Shown here in pieces: positions 47,001 to 59,000 of a stretch of DNA of 64,000 nucleotides. Source of the DNA: Lytechinus variegatus. Lineage: Eukaryota; Echinodermata; Echinoidea; Temnopleuroida; Toxopneustidae. Position numbers and translations under genes: made by a program. The stretch's first letter is position 1, and every line of letters begins with the position of its first letter. The notes below the pieces were generated by a model. It was not told the DNA's origin and did no database searches. It saw nothing but the letters and a program-made list of their open reading frames with translations. The stretch covers positions 59,889,197 through 59,953,196 of the forward strand of contig NC_054741.1 of assembly GCF_018143015.1 (NCBI RefSeq), read 5' to 3'.

Positions 47001-50000
47001 AAAGTAGAGATCAATATCAATTTTAGTTAAGAATCGATGACAATTCTTATTGATAAGCAGATGCGTCACATTCCACATTATTATAATGGACCACCACTAT
47101 CAGGGAATAATTTTTGGGGGGCATTACATCATAATTGCTATTCATTTTTTGTTTCACACAAAATGAGGTTTTAAATATTGCTGCGCAGAAGTTTGTTGAA
47201 GTATTTGTCCTACAGCCCAAACTGGAAATTATATTTGAGAAGTAAAGTTATCCATGATTCATTGTGTTTTCCAGATTCTACAAAGCAGTCTAACACACAA
47301 GCAGCTGATCAGATGGAAGCTGACCGCCTTCTGGCTCTCAGCATCTCGAACGAGGATGACCAGGTCTTTGGTCTGGACAACAGCTTTGATGCCCTCCTTG
47401 GCAGTGTCCAACCTAGCAACCATGGGAACAGGGATTTTGATGACAGTGAGCTGGATCAGTGGGAGAATGATAGAGATGCCGGTTCGCCGTCAAGAAGACG
47501 ACTGGCTAGCCGAACATCTCAGCCATCGTTATGGAGTGCATTAGATGAAAATGGTAAGCTTATAACAGATGTTACTGGTTTTTATAATTATTACTCAAGG
47601 CAGTGTACCCAATGTATATGCTGCGTCTTGTTGCAGGGTTTCTGATCAGCATCTCTCGCTGCAGCTTTCCAGTATCTTCCATTGCTTTGTGTGTGCTGAA
47701 AAAGGAGTAGAAGGTAAGATGAGAGCTTGATTCTACTGAAAGACATGTCCCAGACTAACAAGTAAAGCTTTAAGCACAAGGGTAATTCGATAAATATGTA
47801 TGTCAGACCCCTTACATTTGGGACCTTCATGAAATTGAAGAGATATGAAAATGCAGTCCTTTTTATCAAAACAGAAAAATTTTGGTTTTCCAGCAAAAGA
47901 AGGGCCCACCAGCTGTACTGTACCTAACATGGCATAACTTTACCATGCTTTGCCAATATGATAATAATATGAAACATTGACTGCCCTTGAGTGGTTTATA
48001 ATACATTCTGCTTTACACCACAACAAGTACAATATTCATGGAACTGAATTCAATAAATTCATTGCCTGATAGAACAACACATATTATTTTTGAAACCAAC
48101 CAAAACAAAAGTACTTATGTTATTATTTCACTGGGTACTGATATGTAGTAACTGAAATTCAAATTAAAACACTTGAAAAGATGAGTATAAAAAACATTTT
48201 AAAGATATGATTACATCTACTTGTGTAGATCACAATGAATGCACAGGCAACTTTTGCTCTTTCCTCTTTCATTCAATATGGTTCAGTTGAATATTGAACA
48301 GAGTGCAATATTCTGATGGCATTGAACTAAAATTCTAGGTCAGGAGAGGGACGCAACACATGCACACAAAAGTAAAGGGCTAAGAATATTGAACACAATC
48401 AAATAAAGGGATTTAAAGGTAAAAGATTGTAGTTGCAGCAAACAATTATTTCATGTAGAAAGTCTTTGAAATCAAGGTTAATTGTCAAAATGTCATCATA
48501 TATCTAGATCTGGTACATTAAAGTAAACTTATCTTTGGGAAGTCATGAAATCTTAGCTAAAAAATAATTCTGATGATCACTAACACAGAAAAGCACATGT
48601 GGGACAATGTATTAATATTGCTCGGAAAAATACCTGACATTTGATGGAATTCCGTGCTTATTTTGTTGATTTCTCATCAATTACATGTACATGTACGCAT
48701 TTTCTTCCAGAGCCACTTGGGTGGTAATTAGTTTATTGGATTCTGTTCGAACTCATTTTTTGCCCTTTTTACACAGGATTTTCTTAACCCCGGACTATCG
48801 CTAACCCCGTACTATCCTTAACCCCGTACTATTTTTTTTCCCTTTTCACACATGCCAAATTGTTATTGCTAACCCCGGATAAGAAATGCTTGCTTTTAAC
48901 ACACGAAACTCGCTAACCCGGACTAGTGGTTTTTGTCGATCATTCGTAGTACAAGTGCTTCACTCGTACACTTTTTACACACGCTACAATTTCCTTAACC
49001 CCCGTACTATAGGTAGGGCCAAATTGCCATTTAGCCCCACCTATAGTACGGGGTAAGCTTAGCCCACTTTCGTTTTACACATGCGATCTTAACCCCGTAC
49101 TATTGCTCTTAGCACCGCAATTGGTGGGATAACCCTGCTTTTTTGCAGGGCCAAATAATCCCGTACTATAGGTGGGGTTAGCCCACTTTGCAAAAACGCT
49201 GTGTAAAACGAAAGTGGGCTAAGCTTAACCCTTTGAACCCGATAGGCCGGAATACCGGCCTGCCAGAAAACATGAAAATACCCGATATGCCGGAATACCG
49301 GCCTCCAGCCATGTGATTTCAAAAGCATGGATTCTAAATGTCAGGTGATCTTCTAAAATGACGTCATCTTTCTCGTACGTGTAGGAATATTTAGTCGATA
49401 ATTTCAGTCAGTGTCGGCAATGATTTCGGAAGGATTTAGCTTCAAAAATGGCCAAAATATGCCACTTTTTTGTGATTGCTCGTGTCGTAGGTGCGGTAAT
49501 ACGTGGCGAGTCACGTGCTTACTATGGGGAAGCAATTGGTATATCTCACTTTGGTGAAAACAGTGATTTTGAGCCCAAAACAGACACTAAATTTGATATT
49601 TCTGATTGTAGACTAGGTCTACGAAAAGCCAAACAACTTCAGCCGGCTCGGGCCGGGTACTAGTGGGGGGAAGGTGTCGTTGGGTCTCGAATCATGGGAG
49701 ATTGTATGAATGTGGTCGAGATTCGAGAAGTCATTTATCATGTTTATGTGCAAATAATTCAGGGTGTATGTCACGACCGCCCCAAATAATTCAGGGTTCA
49801 AAGGGTTAACCCCGTACTATAGGTGGGGCTAAATTGCCATTTAGCCCCACCAATAGTACGGGGTTAAGGAAATTTTAGCCTGTCTAAAAAGGGTATTTGA
49901 GATTGTTACCAGAACTGGTATTTATCTTTAAAGGGGAAGTTCACCCTGAAGAAAACTTTGTTGTAAAAATAGCAGAAAAAATATTGAAAAATATTGATGA

Positions 50001-53000
50001 AGGTTTGAGGAAAATCCGTTAAAGAGTAAGAAAGTTATTAGAGTTCAAAGTTTGGGATTTGTGACGTCATAAACGAGCAGCTGCCCCATGTGTTATGTAA
50101 TATAAAATGCATGAATTTCAAATTCTGTATAGTTCCTGATGACTTAATTTTGTTTTCTATTCATGATCGGGTGTGAAGTAATTTGTCTATTGATATACAA
50201 AAGGTACAGTGAAAACCATTTTCAATTTTCTGAGAAAATGACATTTCATTGATTTTTTACCATTCGCTATGTAGGAATGCTGCTCGCATATGACGTCACA
50301 AATCAAATAATTGAAATTCTAATTACTTTTTAATTATTTGATGAATTTTTCTCAAACCTTCGGCAATATTTTTTATTATTTTTTCTGCTATTTTTACAAT
50401 AAACTTTTTGTCAGGGTGAACTTCCCCTTTAAATGCATGGTATTTGTTCCTAGCATCCAAGGCTACATGTACTTGTGTAATAAGTTCATGTATTTGATTT
50501 GTTAATGTAGGTATTTCAGGAGAGGTTGTTATGGCACCCTGTGAATTCTGTAATAAAGCATTTCCTCTGGATGATCTTATACTACATCAGGTATGCTATT
50601 CACTCTTCATTTATGTGTACCAGTTAGTATATGTTTTGCTTCTTTTTTTCTATTTGTTCTACTGAGAGAGATACATGTGTCTTTTTGTACCCAGGTGTAG
50701 TAAATGTGGACCAGAGTAGGAAGGAATTCCTTGAATGAACAAGTACTTATGATCAATGATCAAGTACCTAATCATGTTTAATAGCTGTTCTTAAGACAGC
50801 TGGGTAATTTGCTCTGTAGAAACATTGTAATCACTATATAAATGTTGCATGTTATTAGTATGCATGATACCACCCTTTCACAAGGTAAAAAAAATCATAA
50901 TTTGAATGATGATTCCAGTGAAAAATGAGGCTAATGATGAATATTTAGCAAACTAGAACATGATTAGAAACAATAGAAATGTTCATTTCAATGATGATTC
51001 ATAATTCATGTGTGGAAAGGCCCATAGAGCACACAAATCACTGATCATCCTAGAACATAATATAAAGCATGCAAATACTATAATTTCCTCCTTTTGATAA
51101 GATGGAATGTACCCCCCAAGGCTCAGCTGTGGCACAAACATCGGTATTATTTAACCGGTCATACCCCAACTGAAGAATACATTTTGATGAATTTACAACT
51201 TATTTCTTTCTTTAGACTGGCTGTCAGATGGAATCCCTAGACCAGGTACTTGATCCTAGTGAAATAACATCAGTGCCTTCTAACAATCAGCATCAGACGG
51301 TTCCTCAAGGCTCAACTGCAGTGCAAACACCAGTACTAGATAATCTTAGAAAGCCCAATCTCCAGAGGTTTGTACTCTTTCCAAATTTTAGAAAGCACAA
51401 TCGTCAAAGGTTTGTCCTCTTTCCAAATCTTAGAAAGCCTGATTTTTAATGGTTTGTCCTCTCCCCCCCCCCCCCCATCTTCAAAGGTTTGTTCTGTTTC
51501 CAAATAGGTTTGTCCTCTTTCCCAATCTTAGAACACAACACCCGATCTTTAATGGTTTGGTCTCTTTCCAAATCTTGATAATAATAATAATAATAGGCAT
51601 TTATATAGTGCCATCTGTCTAGAAATATTCTATCCCGAGGCGCGTTGTTATTATTATCCCGGCTTTAGCTCGAGCTACCTTTCAGCGCTCATGCATTCAA
51701 GGAATTAATCCTGCCGGGTACCCATTTACCTCACCTGGGTCGAGTGCAGCACAACGTGGATAAATTTGGATCTTAATCTTAATAGTAAACTCAATTTCAA
51801 TGGTTCGTCTTCTTTCAAAATGTTAGAACACCCATTCTTCAAGGGTTTGTCGTCTTTCCCAATCTTCAAAGGTATGTTCTCTTTCCAAATCTTAGAAAAC
51901 CCAATCTTCATAGGTTTGTCCTCTTTCAAAATCTTTGAAAACCCAATTTTCAAAGGTTTGTCCTCTTTCCAAATCTTGGAACACCCAATCTTCAAGGATT
52001 TACCCTCTTTCCAAAACTTCGAAAGCTCAATCTTCAAAGGTGTGTCCTCTAACCAAATCATAGAAAACCCAACCTTCAAAGGTTTGGCCTTTTTCCAAAT
52101 CTTGGAACACCCAATCTTCAAAGGTTTGTCCTCTTTCCAATTCTTGGAACACCCAATCTTCAAGGGTTTACCCTCTTTCCAAATCTTCGAAAGCTCAATC
52201 TTCAAAGGTGTGTCCTCTTACCAAATCTTAGAAAACCCAATTTTCAAAGGTTTGTCCTCTTTCCAAATCTTGGAACACCCAATCTTCAAGGGTTTACCCT
52301 CTTTCCAAAACTTCGAAAGCTCAATCTTCAAAGGTGTGTCCTCTTACCAAATCTTAGAAAACCCAACCTTCAAAGGTTTGGCCTCTTTCTTAATCTTGGA
52401 ACACCCAATCTTCAAAGGTTTGTCCTCTTTCCAAATCTTGGAACACCCAATCTTCAAGGGTTTACCCTCTTACCAAATCTTCCAAAGCTCAATCTTCAAA
52501 GGTGTGTCCTCTTACCAAATCTTAGAAAACCCAACCTTCAAAGGTTTGTACTCTTTCCAAATCTTTATAAGCCCAATCTTCAAAGGTTTGTCCTCTTTCC
52601 AAATCTTTATAAGCCCAATCTTTAAAGGTTTGTCCTCTTTCAAAATCTCTAACAGCCCAGTCTTCAAGGGTTTACCCTCTTTCCAAAACTTCGAAAGCTC
52701 AATCTTCAAAGGTGTGTCCTCTTACCAAATCTTAGAAAACCCAACCTTCAAAGGTTTGGCCTCTTTCTTAATCTTGGAACACCCAATCTTCAAAGGTTTG
52801 TCCTCTTTCCAAATCTTGGAACACCCAATCTTCAAGGGTTTACCCTCTTACCAAAACTTCGAAAGCTCAATCTTCAAAGGTGTGTCCTCTTACCAAATCT
52901 TAGAAAACCCAACCTTCAAAGGTTTGTCCTCTTTCAAAATCTTGGAACACCCAATCTTCAAAGGTTTGGCCTCTTTCCAAATCTTGGAACACCCAATCTT

Positions 53001-56000
53001 CAAGGGTTTACCCTCTTTCCAAATCTTCGAAAGCTCAATCTTCAAAGGTGTGTCCTCTTACCAAATCTTAGAAAACCCAACCTTCAAAGGTTTGTACTCT
53101 TTCCAAATCTTTATAAGCCCAATCTTCAAAGGTTTGTCCTCTTTCCAAATCTTTATAAGCCCAATCTTTAAAGGTTTGTCCTCTTTCAAAATCTCTAACA
53201 GCCCAGTCTTCAAGGGTTCATCCTCTTGAAATTCGAATCATAGAAAGTTTAATTTTTAAAAGGTCTGTTCTCTTTCCAAATCCTATAAAGCTTGATTTTC
53301 CAAGGTTTTTCTTCTTTCTAAATCTTAGAAAGTCAAATCTTCTAACTTTTATCCTCTTTCAAATTCTTAGAAAACACAACCTTCATTTTTTTGTCCTCTT
53401 CTCTAAAGCTTTGTTCATTTATTTTGTAGTATTCCATACCTTATATTTTTCTGATGCTATTTACAGTGTCCTGTCAATAGAGAATGTACTTATCATGGCT
53501 GTATGTTGTAACACAACTAGATTGAGACCAAAATTATCCTTGGAAAATTGGTTTTATAATTTTTGTTTGTCTACTTTAATTGGTATAGTTATAAAGTGAT
53601 AGTGTTTACATGTACATGTATGTCTTCAGAATACAGTAAGGATAGAACTACATGTATGGAATAGTATTCTAGTTTGAAATAAGGTACTTCTGTTTCAAGT
53701 TCAACATACAGATTTTCTTCTGGAGCAAAGGGCCTTTGATATTAAAGAGTATAATAAATGGTAATTTTTCTTTTTTATTTGATTGGGATTTTAGAACATT
53801 TGTAAAATGTAATTCACATTATTGAAACTTTATCGATGCCATTTTCCTTGCTCTCTCTCTGGTTTTGTTCATGTAGGTTAATAAGCCCTGAACCCCTTCA
53901 CCATTATCTTAGTGGTTCATCAGAAGATGGGTCTGTCATGTTACCTTGTGAGTTCTGTGGGGATCTTTTACCCGCAGAGTTCCTACCTCACCATCAGGTC
54001 AGTGGTACCTTTTTTAGATTTCTAGTTCATTCATGCAGAGCTGCCAAGTAGTTCTGATTTTCAGTATTTAGTACTGAAAAGTGAAAAAAAATACTGATTT
54101 CTGAAGTTTCAGCTTTATGTGTTGTCCTGTGGTATTTTTATAAAATACTGATTTTCTCACCAAAATACTGATTTTCAACTTTAAAAATACTGAAATGTGC
54201 TTTTTCAGTTTGGCAGCTCTGTTCATGTTTGAAAGAATGTGATGCTCACAGTTTTTCACGGCGCAAGCAGTTCTTGAAGTGAAGTAAGAATTGGATGAAC
54301 AAAAATAATTATCGTTTGACTGTGTTTGTCCATTTGTTCAGTTTAGATTGGACACTATTATGCAATATTTCATTCTCTTTAATCTGTTTGGTGTTTCTAC
54401 TATGCTGCTGCAATAGCCTGATCAAGTTTTGTTTGAGAACATTGATCTAGGAAATATTAAGATTATATTTTTTGCAGATTCATGAAGCAATACTTCAAAA
54501 GCTTTTAACCACAAAGAAAGTCCCAAGAATTGCATATAATACTCAATGGCTCCAATGTGCCAGACAAGAATGTTCGTAATGGTGTGATAATATTCCTGTA
54601 CCTGTAACCTTGGACTGGGAGAAAATTCATACTCTCTTTTGTACTATTGATACAAAATTGAGACCATTTGACTTTAAGATTTTCCACAAGGCTATTACTT
54701 TGAATGGGTTTCTTCATTAAATTAACAGGAGAGATTCTCCAAATTGTTTACTGTGTGATAACAAAGATGAATCATTTGTTCATTTATTTTGTGAGTGTGG
54801 CAACTTGACAAGGTTATCCCAATCTGGCACGAAGTTTTAGACATACTTTACAGAATTGCGAGAAGGCTATCAAAGTATCCAGTTTTTAAAAATTATTAGT
54901 ATTTGCAATGATGAATTTCATACATTTTTTTTGTCTTTGAAATACTAGGTTTAATAGCAATTTGCCCAATATTATTGCATTTAAATGCTTTGTCAAGAAA
55001 CAGAAAGAAATTGAGTATTTCTCAGCTTAAAAAAAAGTAACAAATTACATGTTCACTTTAAGAAATGGCACTTTGATATATGATTGTCCCTGTTTCTTCT
55101 GAATCCAATTTAATATGTATTACCAAGCTATAGTTGTTGGTATCGCTAGTTTTTGTCTTCTTTATTTTTCACAATGAATGTATTTGATGTATGATGCAGT
55201 GTGTATGCTGCATTACCTTTATGCCACTGGGTATGAATAAATATGCGTTGATCTTTGCACATTCACATCAGCACCATTGTCTATGATACTCTGTACATTG
55301 GAATGTTTTGTGTTGGTTTAACCCTCGACAATAGTTGCTCTTTATGTATTGTGTACATGCCCATTGTAATAGTAGTGTACTGGATGTCCTTGTACTCAAC
55401 TTTCAGGGTGACCTCCGTGTTTTTGCTGAAAATGACCTTTTGACCTATAAGGCCATTGTAAGCTGATAACTTGAAAACTGAAGAGATCTTTTGCAGATTA
55501 CGTCTTTGCTATTGAAAATTCCCCTCTACTGACTTTGCAACATCCCTGTTGTATTTTTTTATCACAGTTTCACTGCAGGGAGAGTCGACCCACGAGGTCA
55601 AACCATGAAGTCGAGTCTGCCCTCCAGGATCTAGAAGAGACTCCTCCTAGTCCCACCCTGGTCAGTAGATCCATAGGGAGAACCAGGAACACGTTGGGAA
55701 CATCGAGCCCTCCTAAGAGCAGGAGTTCTAGGAGGAGACAGGAGGATGCAATGCTGAGGAACATGTTCCCTGCATCAGGTAGGAATTGTCGTTTTGGATG
55801 GTCATTGGCCGATGTGACAGCCAGTCAGCAACCCTTCTTCAAAACTGATTTATGGCAAAGTGATCACATTTTTAGTTTCGTTCGGGTTTGATGGAATATT
55901 GCTATTGTGGAAATGATGTAAGTCATACAAAACACATTTGAGGAAATATGAAAAAAAAAGCTACCCAAACAGTGCCCATTTTCAATGCATAAGATGGGTG

Positions 56001-59000
56001 AAGATAAAAAAGAAATATTCAAATCCTAAACCCTTAGAAAGCCACTTGTTTTGTGTGATGTCACCAGTGGCGGTCCACGACCCGGAGGAGACAAAGCATT
56101 GGAGGGGCACGGCATTGTTCACAAACAATACAGTGCCCCTCCAACGCTTTGTCTCCTCCGGGTCACGGTCCGCCACTTGATGTCACTATAATGCTGCAGG
56201 ACTCTTTTCTGTAGAATTTCATGCATCTTTTGAGACCAAATTTGTAATGTCCATATGTTTTCTTTAGTAGTAATGCAATATTTTGTAGTTCCGAAACATA
56301 ATTTGGATATTTGGAGCTTCATTATTTATGTTTTGGGAAAAAAAATGTTTGCCCATAAATTGGCATAATTATTACTGAGTGAATATTTTTTTAAAGTCTT
56401 AGTATAAAAAAATGGAAGAGAACATAATAAGTGATGTGCATATTGAATTTTAGCACAATTAATGGCTGATACTTTAGTGTATTTCACATTATTGAGCTAT
56501 TACCAAAGCTTTTTAAACAGGCTTTGATGTCAATTGGAGTTTTTACTTTATAGTCAGAACCACATTGTATATGACCTACCATATGGTAAAGATGCTCAAT
56601 AGCCGATCAAACTCTAGGATTGGATAGAAGTTACCACTGGATGGCAAAGGTACCATAATAGTAACTTTTAACAAACAGGGCCCCAGAAAACCTGAAATGA
56701 AATGAAATCAGTAGCCTTTGTTCGTGCAAATGACCATTTTATTCATCTGAAATGTTTTTCCATTGCTGCATTTTGTTGTTTACCAGGCTTTGATGAAGTT
56801 GATGAAGGAGATAATAGACATTCATCTAAGGTCAAGAGGTCATTTGGTCAAGCGGACGATGTATCAGGAAGAACGCAGTACAGTAGACCTCCAAAGAATA
56901 AAAATAGTAATCGTTCAGGTTAGTCCTTTGTAGTTTCAGTACTGACCCTCTTGTGACTATTGTCATGCTGTCATGCCATACCACAAACTTTCTGCAGTTG
57001 CCAATGTTACACTATTGCATAGAACAGTCCTTGCAAAATATTTCATGTCTAATAAGCCAACACCCACATAATGTTTGGTATCAGTTTTAAAATTGTTGAT
57101 TGTTGGGCATTGGATAGGTTTGCATTGAGGGTTTTCCTCTTTTATATCTGTTCAGATGGTGTGATTGCATTGCATTGCTTTACTATCGCGTTTGTGCACG
57201 AGCCACATAGACGTCAAAAGTTCTTTTCGGCAATAGAATTAGTTTTTCATTATCCCTCCCTCAATGTAAATCATATTCTATGATCAAGAGACAAAATGAG
57301 GTAAGAAAGTAGAGTTGAAAGCTTCAGGATTATATCTGTATTCCGACATTTTGGCAAAATTTACACATTTTCTGATGCTTAAATTAAACATTGGAATAGG
57401 AAGGCAAGTGATCATGTAACAGTGAAAATCACACTTAGCCAGGGTGGCACTGGCTGGAAGTAACAATAATAATGATAATAATAGATACAGTATTTATTAT
57501 GCGCTATCTAGTAAACTATTCTGAGGCGCAGAGGGATGGAGGGATTACGGGGGAAAAAAAGAAAAGAAGTAGACTTCCAGATCAGGTTAAAACTTAATTT
57601 ATTGGAATATCATTATGAACATTAAAACAGTGTTGCAGCATTTATCAGTAAAGTTCTAGTCATTAATCAACTCAAATGTAAACATGCTTTGTCAAATATT
57701 GTTGCCGAAAGATGGAGACTCCAAAAGAGAACAGAAAGTAGAAAAAGGACATTTGGAGTCATTACAGCGTTGTCACCTGTGCAAGGAGTATGTACACCAA
57801 AATCAAGTACCATTGCATTGTGTATATGTTACGTATCCCCATGCACATCTTAGTTTTTGTCTGTTGAATTACCATCATAACTTTGCAAGTTTATTGATCT
57901 GACTTTTGAAATTTGCACATAAGAGTAATCAAGTATCACTGAATATCCTGTGCAATTTTCAGGTCACATGATTAAGGTCAAAGGTCATGTGAGATCAATA
58001 AACTTTTGCCGCATTGGGGTATTTGTTGAATTACCATCCTATCTCTGTAAGTGTATTGGTCTAATTCATAAAACATGGAAATAAGAGTAACCAAATATCA
58101 CTGAACACTTGTGTGAGTTATAATAGTTTTCAAAGTCAGCACTGCTGCTATATTGAATCGCGTGATACAGGTGAGATGGCCAGAGGCATTCCATTTGTGT
58201 AGCAACATACGCGAAAGATCCTGTCTAGTAGAGCAATAGAAACTGTGAATGTTTCTATACTTGTATTATTTTAACACTTGAATTTAATCCGTGGTTTATG
58301 CCCAGTTAGCATTTTTTTTATTTTTATATTTTTGTTTATTTCATCAGGTAAGAATGTTGGTGTAAAGGAGAATGATGTAGATGACTACCTAGCCAAAAAT
58401 GATGTCAGCTATGTAGGATCGCATCATACAGGGACTACCCTACCACTCAAATCTAGCAATAAAGAGCTAAGGAGTAAGTATCACCTTCTTCTGCTTTACC
58501 CCCACTTTTTTCATCCATCTGCCCCTTCTATTTCTATTTGATTGTATTCCCCTCCCCCCACCTGCCCTTTTAATTTTGTTGACAGGTTGACAGAAATCAT
58601 TGGAGAGAGGATGTCTGCAAAGGTCTGTTTTAGATAAATGTTCTGGAATTTTAATTGTCTTGAAATTCAGATGAATAATAATAATAATAATAATAATAGC
58701 GGTATTTATAAAGCGCCTTTTGCCTGAGGATACAAAGCGCTGCTATTATTACCCCGGCTTTAGCTCGAGCTGCCATCACCGGCGCTCAGTGCATGCAAGG
58801 AATTAATCCTGCCGGGTACCCATTCACCTCACCTGGGTCGAGTGCAGCACATTGCGGATAAATTTCTTGCTGAAGGAAAACACGCCATGGTTAGGATTCG
58901 AACACATGACCCTCTGTTTGAATAATACCTGTTACAGTCTGGGGATAATTCAGAAAATAAGTAATTATGTACATGTATGTATAAATGATGTTTTGTCATA

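Noticed and set aside
51228-51449. Exon 7 reading through the first array units to the stop at 51449 as a short TRAFD1 end
   Set aside because: The downstream exon 8 matches the second TRAFD1 finger and joins in phase, so splicing at 51367 is preferred.
51766-53229. Long 487-codon open frame as a protein-coding gene
   Set aside because: It is a translation of the 42-bp minisatellite, starts at the edge of a SINE, is mirrored by an open frame on the other strand and is not in the frame of the host exon.
54540-55010. Additional TRAFD1 coding exon
   Set aside because: The readable fragments are the zinc-binding tail of a LINE polyprotein with in-frame stops.
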